This document shows, piece after piece, positions 11,430 to 24,700 of a DNA stretch of 64,000 bases. Within the stretch, counting starts at the first letter, position 1. Every line of letters begins with the position of its first letter. The notes beneath the pieces are model-generated. The model ran no database searches. It saw only the letters and a list, made by a program, of their open reading frames with translations, and had not been told where the DNA came from. The stretch spans positions 8,494,001 through 8,558,000 of the forward strand of contig NC_087092.1 of assembly GCF_963855985.1 (NCBI RefSeq). Reading direction: 5' to 3'. The position numbers were made by a program, and so were the translations under genes. Source of the DNA: Ostrinia nubilalis (taxonomy: Eukaryota > Arthropoda > Insecta > Lepidoptera > Crambidae).

Positions 11430-11449
11430 TATTTCATAAATAGACGTCA

Positions 11450-11507
11450 AAAAAACATACGGGTCGAATTGAGAACCTCCTCCTTTTTTGAAGTCGGTTG
11501 AAAATGT
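11450..11507 (-). repeat. Dispersed repeat fragment (GAGAACCTCCTCC... GAAGTCGGTT)
   Basis: The same words occur inverted at 53747-53786 (AACCGACTTCAAAAAAAGGA). A frequent lepidopteran repeat of unassigned class. Confidence 0.45.
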
Positions 11508-11586
11508 TAATAGTGTCCATACATGCGATAACTGAGTGTAGGTAGGGTTCCTGTCCTGTGGGAGCAATGCGGAAGGGGTGACACGT

Positions 11587-11706
11587 AAAGCTTCAGCCCC
11601 AAATCAACGCGCAGTAATCGCCATCGCCGACGCGATCTGCACACGTTGGTTTGGCTGAAGCTTAAACGTCGTAACACCGTGACAGCTCTAGACTTTCACG
11701 GTGTTT
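11587..11706. repeat. Two adjacent hairpins
   Basis: Hairpin 1, about 11587-11666: AAGCTTCAGCC inverted as GGCTGAAGCTT. Hairpin 2, about 11673-11706: AACACCGTGA inverted as TCACGGTGTT. MITE-like debris, non-coding. Confidence 0.5.
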
Positions 11707-11981
11707 GACACAAAAAAAACTGGGCTAAACGCTATGCCTGTATGTGCTTCGTTCATCCAGTGTAAATCCAATGATTAGAATTTTCTAACTCTATTTTTAC
11801 CAAACATTGATGTTGGTGCCACCCACCAGCCAGGTTGTGATCGCCGAAGAAGCATAACGCTTAGAAATAGTTTATCAAAATTTAACGCACCAGAGAAAGA
11901 GTTACCCCAGCCTTCTTTGGGAATAAATCAGCGTATAGATAGATAGTGCCATCCATGAAGACTCGCCCCACCACTCCCGAG

Positions 11982-12081
11982 CAAAAGTATGGAATCACCC
12001 TAGATGCATAGAAAATCCGAGTTCTTCAGATAGCTGGGAACAAAACACAAGAAGGTAATTCCATACTTTTGCTCGTAAGTA
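11982..12081. mobile_element. Tc1/mariner-type deletion derivative
   Basis: Termini contain GAGCAAAAGTATGGAATCA and its inverse TAATTCCATACTTTTGCTC, about 100 bp apart. The same terminus begins the element at 63672 at the right edge of the window. Internal deletion has removed any transposase. Confidence 0.65.
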
Positions 12082-12094
12082 TAGTTTATTCATC

Positions 12095-12244
12095 ATGAGT
12101 GCACACGCACACTCAATAATTTCGCGACTGACCCTCGATCGGATCAAAAACTCCCCGTACCCCGCGCTTCCCTCGACCTCCTTGGTGGAGCGCTTCGTGG
12201 ATGGGATGACACTACCTGCTGTTGGTGATGTTGTCTTCATCTAG
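12095..12244 (+). other. Short unassigned ORF (49 codons)
   Basis: ATG 12095 to TAG 12242-12244. It contains SLVERFVDGMTLPAVGDVVF and is GC-richer than its surroundings, with AATAAA about 145 bp downstream. The complementary strand is also open. It could be a terminal exon or a decayed transposon piece. Function unknown. Confidence 0.15.
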
Positions 12245-12610
12245 AAGTTTTCCAAGGCAATGTTAAGCATTGAAATGAAATAACCAGTTAAATTTAAAAT
12301 TATATTTATTTACCTACTGATGTTCGTACATTTATTAGTGTAGGTAAATAATATTCATAAATTGTTATTTTTGGTATGTATCTAAATAAAATATATTCAC
12401 TCTTAATACGTTTTTAAAACTAGTTCATTGTACAGTTTTATAATTACGTAGTATGTACTGTATTATTATTTGTATGAATTTTAAAGGCTACAATGTGATA
12501 TGACGTTGTGAAGATGTTTGATACATTAAAAAATACGTTTTATAAAACCTTACACCAAAGCCAATAACATATTAATACATCGTGTCATTTGTATCTTGAA
12601 CATTGTTATA

Positions 12611-12874
12611 CAGGGTGTTAGGTAAATGGGTATATGAGCCGACACTAACCCATGTTAACATGGTCATATAAATGGTATGGTGAAGTCAGAAAATTGATAT
12701 CTTCATTTTAATTATTTTAATTTTCATACAAGTCGGAATTTATAAAATTTATTTTGTATGAAAATTTAATAAATTAAAATGATGATATCAAATTTCTGAC
12801 TTCACCATACCATTTATATGGCCATGTTAACATGGGCTAGTGTCGGCTCATATACCCATTTACCTAACACCCTG
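12611..12874. mobile_element. 264-bp palindromic TACAGGGTG MITE, copy 1
   Basis: Flanked by TA. It starts CAGGGTGTTAGGTAAATGGG and ends with the exact inverse. The two halves are nearly perfect inverted repeats over their whole length, with an AT-rich centre. Copies 2 and 3 lie at 29214-29477 and 40705-40969. The TA target and CAGGGTG end point to the Tc1/mariner group. Confidence 0.85.
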
Positions 12875-13663
12875 TATATGGAAGTATTTGTTTTAAACAA
12901 TAAAGCTAGCTTGTAATATCACAGACTAATAAATAAAATGATGAGGCAATACATTTCTCTGGTATTTAAATAATATTAATAATACAAATAAGATTCAAAC
13001 TTTCCTAGATTCTAATTAATATTATTACTATTCTATACTTTGATAACAAAATTATAAAATTCTCATCTTTATTTTTTACATATTACTACATCGCAGAATT
13101 TCTGAATTCTATTTTATTGCCGACCGTTTCATTGTATGTAGAATAATTGTAGTTCCTTTACTTCGTACTGGTTGCAAATACTATCAGTATAAATAGTTTT
13201 TAGAAAAGTATAATCATAGTGCATCGTAAGTTGAAACAGAATCAATAGACTGCTGCCGGCTTATAGACTGACTAAATCCATTTTCTCTCGTTGTCGATGA
13301 GGTTCTGCAAAGTAAATGAAAAAATACATTTTTTACTAAAATTAATTATAATTATCGTGCATCACAGCAAATAATATTTTATTAAATGTATGATATGATC
13401 CATTCTTAAATGCCCGTAATAATTTTATTGTAGCTACATATTTTCTGGCTGTGAGGTTACCGTTATACTGGAAAGATAAATCGGTATTTTAAAAAGTTAA
13501 ACAGATCCCATCCTACAGATATAATTATACAAAGAGGAACTATAAAATTGTGGTCATGTTCAAAATCAAAAATAAAGACGAGCCTTAAAACATTCTAATA
13601 GTGTCAGGTCAGTAAAAAATATCAAGCAGTACATAAAAAATCGTAAAATACCAGTGTAAATGA

Positions 13664-13766
13664 ATCATCATTATCATCATTTCAGCTACAGGCCTCCCCC
13701 AATGACATCCAGTTTGACCGGTTGGTAGCGGCCTGCATCCAGCGTCTTCTGGCTACCTTTGACATC
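13664..13766 (-). mobile_element. 3' end of an RTE-type LINE, adjoining the SNX29 stop codon
   Basis: Read on the - strand it resembles the C-terminal codons of RTE reverse transcriptases (RRRWMQAATNR ... SLGEA) followed by TGATGATAATGATGA-like repeats. It is 5'-truncated and starts just 3' of the SNX29 stop, so it forms the start of that gene's 3'UTR. Confidence 0.65.
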
Positions 13767-16700
13767 CTACGCTGCAGTTTCCGACAAGTGTAAATAAATG
13801 TTGGGTACAAACCCGAAGAAAGGCAGGAGCGTGATGAGCTGCGCTCTGCTGGTGCACTCGCGAAGCTCTGGTAGGACCAGCAGGACGTGCCGCAGGTACG
13901 CTTGCAGTGCGATGCGGCGCTGCTCCACTACCCCTGCATCCTAATATAACATATTCACTCAATTTTATCATCATCATCATTTCAGCCACAGAACGTCCAC
14001 TGCTAACATAGGTCTCCCTCAATGACTTCCACATCGTACAATATTATGACTGAAACTAAAATTCAAAATCAGATAAACTACGCCGTGATAACTTTTATCG
14101 ACGTCAAAATCGATAAAATGGCGTGATAACCGCTTATCGCGGCGCGCATCTTAAGCCTACTGGTCGAGTTAACTGCGCATCTGGCGGCCGTGACGTCACA
14201 TCGACGCGGGTAAGTGCGAGAGAGAGTCGCATTCTAGCGAGGTGCGCAGTTAACTTGTTCGGGTTGTAGGAACTTTTTCGAGTTAAGAATTTGGGTTCGA
14301 TTTACAGGCGCAATGACGAAGATCTATTTTGAAGTGGAGAAAGTACAACAAGTCATTTCCTAAAAGTTCATCAAACTACATCTATAACGCACAACTGAGT
14401 CGGTTCCTGTGGCGTGGAGCGTTCTACAATCGCTAGTACCGACGCAGATTATGCGCTATAGGTGTAACCTATACCTATCGATACAATTCAAAATGAGAAT
14501 TTTATTAGGGTCAGACCATTTTCTTCATTATTATTATATTATTTGACTCTTTTACAGGTGTAGAAAAGTGAAAAAGATATAAAAATCTAGAAAAAGACAC
14601 AAAAACGAATCGCCTCCAGTCAAAATGTAGGTCTTAATAATATCGGACGACTTTGTAAGGCTCAAGCATCGATAACGTCTAAACAATTGGAAAATCAACA
14701 TGTATAAAATTAAGATAGCTTACTCGTTTTCTCAAGGTCTTCTTTGGTGGGAATTTATATGTTGCTATATCCGGATGACATTTCTTCAGCTGAGTGTGAA
14801 GCTCGTGAAACTTCGCGTATCTGTGGTATACATTCCACTCTTCTTGACCCACTTTGAGAAATATCTAAAAATAATACCAACCATTTACTTTCAACATTAT
14901 AAATGAATTATATTTAGGAATTGTTTTTATAATGAAGGTACAAGAAACTGCTATCAAGCGATACTATCGATGCTGTTGAATGTACCTGGTAAACATGATA
15001 GGAATGTGTTTTCTTGCCAACTAAAAATGCAGTAGGAATGTGAGCTTTAACGTTCGACTCGGGGTAGTCCAGTACTTCCATAGCGGTGCTCTCCAGCTCT
15101 TGCAATCGACGCTGCAAGTGCTGATTGAATTCCATGAGTTCAGCGTGCATTTCTGCCACCTGGGAGAATCGTTATAATAATTTTATCGAGAAACACAAAA
15201 TACTTAAAATAGTCATTGAGGTTTGTTTATTTAAATCTTCATTGCATAGAGACAACATTACGAAATTAGCGCCACGAAGCATTTATATACCAGTCTTTAT
15301 TTAGACCCAACAGAAATAAGACTTAACATACTATTTTAGAAAAATATAGCATGTAACTTGAACTAACAAGCAACTACTATGCTGAATTTATATTTTGGTT
15401 TAAGGCATCTGTGTAGGTAAACCACTGTATTTTACTAAAATAATTTTAATCTAGACATACCTGAACAAGTTTTCTCTCATACAGACTCACTTCTTCACTG
15501 TCGCCACTCCCACTTTTTAAAGCTTTTCCCATTTCTACAGCTGACATGTAATTCCTTAACTGATCTTTTAATCGATCATTTTCCCTGTAAAAATAAGAAA
15601 AAAAAATTGGGGTTTCTACAGTATTATACAAACAGTGTTTAATATACTTAGATATTAATCATATATTATTGCTAATAAATATAGTATATTCTTATTCATT
15701 TCATACTGACTCACTTGCTCAAATCTAAAACTACTTTCTCCAACTTTTGTATTTTTTCCCTACTTGCTACCTCTAATTGACTGCACTTTATTTGTAAATT
15801 GAGACATTCCTTTTCCTTATATTCTAGAACTGAACTCAAAGTTTTATCCTCAGGTACACTCTCATCTTCAGTGAAGCATAGCTCCAAGCATGAAGTGCTG
15901 CCATCTATGCTACCAGCAACTTCTTCACTGTCACTTTCTGATATTTTCAAATTGTTTATGCTTAGTTCTGATAGGTCGTCTTTCATAGCGTTATTAGTTT
16001 CAATACTGTTTGAAGAGGTAAAAATCTCTTTAGCACATTCTGATAGCTTAGAGAGGATTTGTGAGGGGCTATCTATGCCTTTAACACTATCAGGGAAGAA
16101 ATGTCTAATACCAGTTTTACATTCGGAACTCGTTGGATCACTGTTACAAGTAATTTGGGTATTTTCTTTAGGATCAGGTGAATTTAGACAGGTTGCTGGA
16201 GCACTCTTCCAAGTATCAGAGGCTTGGTCAATGGGGCCCAAGGACTTTCTTTTTTCTTTGAGATTGCTCTTTTGTTGTTCAGCTTTATCGAAAGATATTA
16301 CTTGGCGTAAGGGTCTCCGTTTCATATTACTAGACTTCACTGGTGTCGGCAATGGAATGACATGTTCCGCTCTGCTAATCTGGTTTGTTTGCTGTGATTC
16401 ATTCAATTCAGGTCTGTCAATTGATAACGCGAATAAAATGGAAGATAAGCCTGTAACAATGTAAATATTATTTTAATGTTTAATACTTTACTACAGTAAA
16501 CAACAGTAGAGAAGTGTTTGTAAGTCATTTACCTGAAGCCATATTAGGAAGCAGATTGGATGCCTCCGTGTCGCGAACTAGGGCGCCATCTTCATAGTAT
16601 TCCATTAAAAGGCCATGCGACATCCAGCTTTGAAGATATCTATCAGTAAATAAAATTAAAATTTGTACTTATTGTGATATTTTTTTAAATTATCATTTGT

Positions 16701-18152
16701 TGACTGTTATGAACCCTGTTAAATCTGATAAGCACATATTATACTCTATTTACATAATATAAATACATATTTAGAAATCACTGGGTTAGCAGTTGAGTCA
16801 TGATCTGCAGCTTTGCTCTCTTTTCAGGTTTGATTAGTTGTACAAATTAGAAAATCTCACTTTAAAAACTGAAAAAATCACATATTTCACCTTTCCAAAG
16901 ATCTCTCATTTAAAGATGCACGAAGGAATGCTCTAAAATATCCAAGAGGAGTGTTGATATTTGCTAATATTTTGAACCTTTCTTTTTCATGCTTAGTAAC
17001 ATGCAAGCATGTGTAGCTCCAGAGTGAATTCCCTGCAATTAAAAGGTTTAAGTTAAGATCTTGATTTATTCCTCCACAATAAAACAACAAAAATATTTCC
17101 AGTAAGTTCATAGAGAGTAAGAGTAAGAGCATCAGAACAGATGTGGGTAGAAGTTAAATGTAACAATTGTTTCACACACACACAAATAAATTGGCTCAGT
17201 AAAAGAGCATCCTATGCAACAAGGCCTGTTTGCAATGTTGAATTTAATTTATTTCATTTTAGCTGTACTTCCAAATCATCCAATCAATCAAATGCTGTTG
17301 TACCCTCTTATAAAACTATCAGGTTTACATAAAACACACCACATTCTAATTATGTTCACAATTCTTTGTATCATTTACTTGCATAGATGTTGATTGATGT
17401 AAATGAATTAAATTATTGACTTACCAACATTGACTATATTGAAAGTAAAGTTTAAGCCAGCTGACACTAAGTTATGTATTGCTGAATTAGATAAATTCGT
17501 CCTAATGCCATGGCTTAGCACTCTTTCCCATTTTTCACATAATTGAGCTATTCTGTAATAAAAAAAATATATTAATTAATTTGATTGATATTGTATAGAA
17601 AAACTAAAGACTAAGATTGATAATAAATCTAAGCACTTACCGAATGTCGTCTTCAGTAGCCAACTCTGACTTTCCACCAAATCTATTTTGGCAATTTTGA
17701 ATGCATGTAAGTAACTCCTGCAGTACTAATTTACCATTTTCAATTCGTTTCTTAACTTCTTCTTTACTGTCAATGGCATTGGCGATTGTGTTTAATATCT
17801 TACTATTCTAAAACATGAATATTTTAGGGTTACAATTTTAAAAATACTCTTTTATAGTTAGGGCTAGGTATGAATTGCGTAAGTATAGGCTTACATAAAT
17901 GTATTTTAAATTAATTATACATAGATAATTTTTTGTGCCTTGATAAAGTAACACGAAGGCTAATATTCTTTTTCAAGGTCTACAAAATACCATACTTTAT
18001 AATTATGCTATCTAATTGAAATTACTTTTTAGCACTATTGAATTTTAATAAATGTAGATTTCGTCACTGCAACATTGCTGTTACTACAATTTTATTACTA
18101 AATGAACAGACATGAAAAAATAATCTATAATAATTAAATATTTAATTACCAT
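13767..18152 (-). CDS. Snx29: Sorting nexin 29-like protein (RUN + coiled coil + PX), 631 aa
   Basis: Exons, - strand order: 18152-18150 (ATG only), 17807-17641, 17552-17425, 17032-16891, 16639-16533, 16450-15715, 15584-15461, 15159-14986, 14864-14724, 13940-13767 (stop TAG). All phases agree. Residues about 20-185 form a RUN domain (QNCQNRFGGKSELATEDDIR; NERSLERYLQSWMSHGLLME), a fold used by effectors of small GTPases. Residues about 185-425 are an acidic, Ser-rich linker. About 400-500 is coiled coil (ENDRLKDQLRNYMSAVEMGK, MHAELMEFNQHLQRRLQELE). From about 509 is a PX phosphoinositide-binding domain (HIPTAFLVGKKTHSYHVYQ; EEWNVYHRYAKFHELHTQLK with the RY pair; KFPPKK). The domain order matches SNX29. 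An endosomal role is inferred from the family. The coding start lies one codon before an intron. Head to head with Cdk11. Confidence 0.9.
13966..14035 (-). mobile_element. RTE LINE 3' end fragment in the last SNX29 intron
   Basis: Inverse of the ...CAGCAGTGGACGT...GGCTGAAATGATGATGA type end, 5'-truncated. It is the second such fragment within 400 bp. Confidence 0.6.
14076..14264. mobile_element. Two neighbouring palindromic MITE-like units
   Basis: 14076-14155 has GCCGTGATAA inverted as TTATCGCGGCG. A relative lies at about 24459-24538 inside the hAT element. 14163-14264 starts GTCGAGTTAACTGCGCA, inverted at its right end (TGCGCAGTTAACTTG). A second copy of the latter lies at 62733-62824. 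Confidence 0.55.
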
Positions 18153-18720
18153 TATGAATAACACATCGACCCAAATGTTTGAATCAGCAATTTAGAAACA
18201 TTCTCGATCAATAATACTATTCTGGAAGACGGCTATTATTTTTTAATTAGAATATTTTAAATTTTATAAATAAATACAATACAAAGCACAAATTGCAGAA
18301 ATCTAAACAGCTGTCACTACTGTCAGTGCAGTGACAGCTGACAGCTACTCTGTTTAGTCTGTGGTTTAGTGCCTCCGCTACCGGCGCCGGCAGCTGATTC
18401 GGCATACTCTCTAATCGTGGATTCGGCTCTATGCCCGCTACTGCGAGGCGAGAAATCGAAATATCGATGCACTGGCAGCACTAAAAACTCTATGGAAAGG
18501 CAATCCTACCAACCTACAGAAAATATTTATGCTCAAAACAAGATGGCGTTCTTGACTTTTTGAGTGCTTCGGACATTGAATTTTCATTGGACGCTCGGAT
18601 TTCTCATGTTTGTGTTTTATTTTACAAAACGTAATTTTTATTTTGTAAATTATTTTAAATTCCTTTTATTATTACTATTAGTTTGTGCAGTGTATATGTT
18701 TAGAGTGGTTGACTTGCACA
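18153..18720. promoter_or_regulatory. Shared upstream region of SNX29 (-) and Cdk11 (+)
   Basis: 568 bp between the two start codons, containing both 5'UTRs and presumably both promoters. Near 18305-18350 CAGCTG/GACAGCTG words are repeated and partly palindromic. No TATA box is obvious for either gene. Function is inferred from position only. Confidence 0.5.
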
Positions 18721-21700
18721 ATGAGCAATTACGATGACGATCAAAGTGAAGATGGAGAGCTAGCACGCAGTCCTGTTCAAGACGAAATGGATTTCAGGTA
18801 AATCTAGTCTTATTTCTAAAATGTGACTTACATGAAAACTTATTACTACATGTTTCTTGCACGATGTGCTTTTGGGATGCATGGTCATTCAAGGAAAAAT
18901 GGCCAATGTTCTTGTCTACTTTTTCTAAACATACCTAGTCCTTCCAAGTGAAAATATCATTTTGTAATACTAGCCTTTGCGCATCATAAGTTTTGGTGAA
19001 GGGTTCACAATGTGACGTGTTTTTCAAAACTAATAAGTCCCTCATCATCACCTAATTGGTGTTTTTTATTGTTGCTGTCCTAACCTAAGTTATTTTATAG
19101 TTTATCAGATGAGGACCGCGATAATGCTGATTCCTTAGTTATAAAGCCACCACAGGCTGTGATTCGTTCATCACATCGAGACAAACGGAGTCACAAAAGA
19201 GCTGGTAAAGAGAGATTCAAAGAAGTATCTCGGAAAGAAAAGAAACATCTTTACAGGTAAGTTATGCTTAATCCACATTTGTTTTCTGGCTGCTAGCTCA
19301 ACCAAATTAAGCTTGGATGTGTCCATATAAATTGTGATGATGATACTGCACCTGGAATTATAGTATAGCTGGTGTATTTCTCCATAGAACAAAGGTGATT
19401 AGGTTCATGTGAGCTCCAACAAACAATTTTATAAATGCAGGCCTGCAGGTTAAGTATTGCTGGCTTTACTGTTTTACATAGGCATTAAAAAGTTTCCTAT
19501 TAATTACATTACTGGCCCTGTATTTTATTTTTAATGTCAGAATTTATGTTTATTTTTATTTTTAATATATTATTTAGGTAGTGTATATTTCACAACTATG
19601 ATGGTTAAATAAGATTGGCCTTCTGGCTTATTCACATTCATCTACATTGTTGCTTTAACAGGGAACGTGACAAACCAGAGAAGTCAAAAAGAGAACTAAG
19701 TAAAACTACTGACCGTGAAGAAATGACCAAAGAATATTACAGAGAAAAGCAATACTATAGGGAAAAGGAGGCTTATAGAGAAAAAGACCCTTATCGGGAA
19801 AAAGATGCATACAATAGGGATCGAGAGTTGTACAGGGAGAAAGAAGCATATAGAGACAAAGAAATTTATCGTGAAAAAGAAGCATACAGGGACAAGGAAG
19901 CTTATCGGGATAAGGAGGTTTATCGAGAAAAGGAAATTTTTAGGGATAAGGATATCAGAGAAAAGGAATTGTACAGAGAACGGGAAGTAAGAGATAAGGA
20001 TATGTACAGAGACAAAGACCCTTATAGAGAAAGAGATCATTACAAGGAAAGAGAAGCTTATAGGGATCCTTCTGGGAGAGATGCAGTACGACCTCGTGAA
20101 GCATACAGGGAAAAAGAGTCTTATAAGGAGAAAGATGTACCACGGGAACGTGATGTGTACTTAAATCGTGAACGTCAATATAAATATTCAGATAGTGATA
20201 GAAAAGGAGTTGAAAATAATAGAATTGAGTCAAGATTAAGATTATTGGCTGAAGAAGGGCACGGTAATCATAACAATGAAAAAGAAAATAGGGATAGAAC
20301 TTCTGGAGATAAGGAATTGGAAGACCTAAGATCTAGATTACTGAGCAAAAGAATATCGAAGGAACTTCAAGGTCAAGACTCTAAGAGATCATCTGACTAT
20401 TCTGAAAAAGAGATGAGATCGGATCGCCATGTCACTTTGGATAAACACCAGCAGGAAAGAAGGAAAAAATTGCTTGAAGCAGGTAAAATTTTAAAATAAA
20501 AAAATTTCTAAAAATAAATTTTCTATTTTCCTTGATGACTTTTAATAAATGTTGTGTATACCAAGCTCACGATTTTATTCTTGTGTTACAGAACGGGAAA
20601 TGGAAAAAAGGAAACATGAATCACGCACTGAGCTGGAAGCTAGACGCGAAGAACGCCGCCGCCGTGGGAAGAAGCGATCAGTATCACCGGAAGAGGTGTC
20701 CAGTAAAAAGTCAAAGACCAATCATTCCCCTGCATACGGAGACTCAGTTGTTACTGTCTCTGATGCCAGTGATGTTGAGATGAAAAGCAATTCTCCACAT
20801 TCCGAACCTGAAGATGGTAAGCATCCAAAAATTTTTTTTTTTTAGAAATACTGTTAATGAATTCCATTAAAAATTATTCTAATCATACATGCTTTATTCT
20901 AGGCGAACATTCCAACAGTGAAACCGATGATGACAGTTCTAGTACAGACTCGGATTCTGATGCTGCCTCAAAGTCTGAGGATGATGAGGAAGACAATAAT
21001 AAAGAGGATATTAAATCAGACAAGGAAGAATTAAAGGAGAAAGTTCCTGAAAAAGCTCGCCCAAAGTCTAGATCGAAATCGCATACTCCTAATTCAGATA
21101 ATAGAACTCCATCATCTCATGGATCAAGAAGGTATAGTATAGTCTATTTCATCCCACAACTATTTTGGAAGAACACATTGAAGTATAAAAAAATATTCTT
21201 ATTTTTATTTGCAGGTCACTTTCTAGATCCAAAAGTAGGAGTAGATCACATTCTTTTTCTCCGCCACCTCCAGGAGAAAATGGCAAACCAGCTCCCGAAG
21301 AAGAGAAACCCAAAGTGGATGATGAAGAAGCTAAAAAGAGAGAGGAAGCTATTAGTGCTTTGCCCCCTTATTATCCCGCTCTCCAGGTAAAACATTATAT
21401 TTTCTTTAGAATTCATTTTTCAGTGAACTTTGAATTGTTTTTACATGATATTTGTTTAGCTATATTTTTTGAGTGATCCACATTTAACTTTTTATTGTAG
21501 TAAGTAAAAGTTAAACCTTTTTATGTATTTATTTAACACCATTTTTTTCTATAAAATCTTTAAATATTTTCAAGTTATGATTAGGCACGTACCTAGCTAG
21601 TATTGGAAAATGTGATCCATTTATTGTCTGATTAAAAATGTGCAACTTGTACATTGTGTTATGTAAGTTGACTCTCTGTTTAAACAAGTCATATTTGTCA

Positions 21701-24700
21701 CTAGAAATATATTTTACTTTCTAAGATTATACTAGGTACCATTTGTTTGAAGTTTGATACAGAATTGAGTTTATCTTTTATTCAGTGTTGAAAAGGAATT
21801 CATCTCTTAATTCTTGTTTTACATAGTTACATAATAATTATTTCGATTGTTTCTAATGTGTCGTGTTTTATAGGGTTGTCGGTCAGTAGAGGAGTTTCAA
21901 TGTCTGAACAGAATAGAAGAAGGCACATACGGCGTTGTTTACAGAGCTCGTGACAAAACTTCCGATGAAATTGTCGCTCTTAAACGTCTCAAAATGGAAA
22001 AGGAAAAGGAGGGATTCCCGATCACGTCACTGAGGGAAATTAATACACTGTTAAAGGTAGGATCACTGTCGACATTTTCATAACTCTAAGCTCACTTGAG
22101 CCATCTTAATGCATCACTGCTCTATTTTGAAGGTATAATGTTTTAGTAGTAGCGTAATATTTGCAGCTCGTTTGAGCCGCGAGCTGTGAAGCACTCGATG
22201 GCTCATGTGCTCAATACACTTAATTAATGCCATGTATTTTATTCCTACAGGCCCGGCACCTCTTACCTGCAAGAGGGTTGTGCTAAGAGGTGTGACCCTT
22301 GCAGGGTTAACAACTTCGATACACGGGCGGGCCTAAGTATTTTTAAGGAATTTATTCCAGGGGACAAACTCCAATGCTTTCATCTTCACAAATGTACGAA
22401 TTTATTCAAATTATCTCATATGGGTTCTAAACAAATTTTGAAGCAATTTGAGATGGCGATATATCTCACGCACGACTAGTTTTAAATATACGCCTTTGAC
22501 ATCAAGAAGGATGAATGAAACTTTCAACATTCAGCAAGGTAACCCGACATAATGAGTCACTTTCACAATGATCCTGTTGACTTGGTTGTATTTTTTAAAT
22601 TAAAACTTTGATTGTGAAACTGACTTATAAAGTGATTATATTGTAAGTTATTTTTCCAACAATTTTAAAGCATGGTATAATCTTAAATCGTAACGTTTAT
22701 TGATGTAAATCATGTTGCGTTTCCCCAAAAAGTAATAGGCAAGGTATTTTATTTGTGTAGGCAGTGCTAATTTTAAAGTTTGCTCTTTGTTTAAATGGCT
22801 CACAAGGTGTCGCACAAAGAACTCATGACTGGCTATTTGACTGGTTCCTAAAACAATCCTACTTTATTTACCTTTCGTTCATGGGACCCACAAAACATAT
22901 CTTTTAGCAGTAACGTGATTTTAAATTTTACTGACTCATACCTTCGTAAAAAGGTATATAATATAGTAACTGTTTGTTTTGATTATAATCCCGTGTATAC
23001 GCCGACACGGGTGTAACTTTGCAATCGGACCCGCGGGCAATTTATCAGTTGCGGCGGCGTTCTATGATTTTTGCAGAAACAGCTCGCACGTGTGGCTCCG
23101 AGTGGGAAGCGGACCGACAATGTTGACTCGGCACAATCATCCAACATCCGATCGGCGAATATCACTGACTCAACGGAGAGGCTACATTTTGAACAATCTC
23201 CTAACCAGTTCGCAACACATCGAGAACTCCAAACGTTCAAAAATCAAGTAATTCGTAGATTTTTTGAAACGTATGTCGTCAGCAAATCAACTAATCAACC
23301 TAGTAAAAAAATATCGAAGTTCTCTAATAGATTTTGAATTAAACACCTTTAGTATATGGATCAAAATGAATTGAGAAAGTTTTACCATTTTGCTGTAGAT
23401 AGATTTGCTGATGACAGTAATAACTACTGGAGAGTAAAGTTGTTAAAGGACATGCCATGCTGGATGCGGTCTGCGGTCAGGTCAAAGTAAATGATGATGT
23501 AACATGATGCGGGCGGAGTTATTTTGACCTGATCGCAGAGACCGCATGCAGTGACAAATCCTTAAGACTGGTGTGAATGAAAGACCAGATTTCCGAAATC
23601 GTCGTTATTCACAAATCCGCCCTTCATTGTTCGGTAGTTGGATGATTATTCGTGTAATGTCAGCAATCGTCGAAGACCTTAGTAAAGTTTTTGAAACCAA
23701 GACGATTTCGCATGAGTCATGGCTCTACGCAACGTGATATTGACTTTTATTATAGCAGAAGCGCAGAGCATAATAGAGCCATTCCCACTTTTTCCGTGGC
23801 GAAAGGCGAACGAGTTGTAAATATTAGAACATCGGGTCAGCCCAGCCTCTTCGGAATGTGCCCGGGGCCGAATCCTAAGTCAATTAGAGAAGGTCGTATT
23901 CCTGCAATAGAAACTGAATGACCTAATGATGCGTCTGTTCCTTGCAAGATGAAGCATTAAAGTTTATTACTCACACCTGACTCATCAACATGACAGTCGT
24001 TATCATGACCGCAGGTTTGACGACTTTTTTGGCCTCTTGATTTAGTCTTTCCAAAATTTTACTGTGGACCAATAGAAGAGTTAAAAGTGTATTTGGCAAT
24101 TATACCATCGAAGTCATGGGTGAGAAGTAGTGATGGGCCGACTATGGTCTTTGCCGACTAACCGACTAGCCGACTAATCGGTTTTCAAATTGCCGATTAG
24201 TCGGCCGACTAATCGGCAATGCCGATCATTCTAATACCTACTTGTCCGAAGAATAATATCTAGATTTCTCAAAGAAATATGAATATCTAGATTTCTAAAG
24301 AGATAAATATAACTTCTTGAGAAATGAGATTTCTTCAATATGAGAAAAAATAAAGCAACATTACAATCACCTAACAGTACCTAAGGTAGATGTCATAATT
24401 TTCGACGGGGGAGGGGTCAGAAGAGGTGACAATATGATCGCCTCCTGCTGGGCTAGGATGCGCGCCGTGATATTATTCTTACTTATCGACGTTAAAATGG
24501 TATGGGCAAAATTGCGCTTATCGCAGCACGCATCCTACCTAGGCCCACTGTTTCCTCTTCACCCTCCACGGTGATGGTCAGCGAGCTGGGGGCGTGGGGG
24601 TTCCCCCGTCTGCATAGCACGGACTACCACCACCGTCGGATAGGCAGAGCCCGCCATACAGGTGGGCAATTGCTGGGACGGACTGTGATAGTTGATGGCT

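Noticed and set aside
15799..16464. 221-codon + strand ORF
   Set aside because: It lies opposite the SNX29 linker exon, whose - strand reading joins in phase with recognised RUN and PX exons.
19696..20233. Two long - strand ORFs in Cdk11 exon 3
   Set aside because: Antisense shadows of the hexapeptide-coding repeat.
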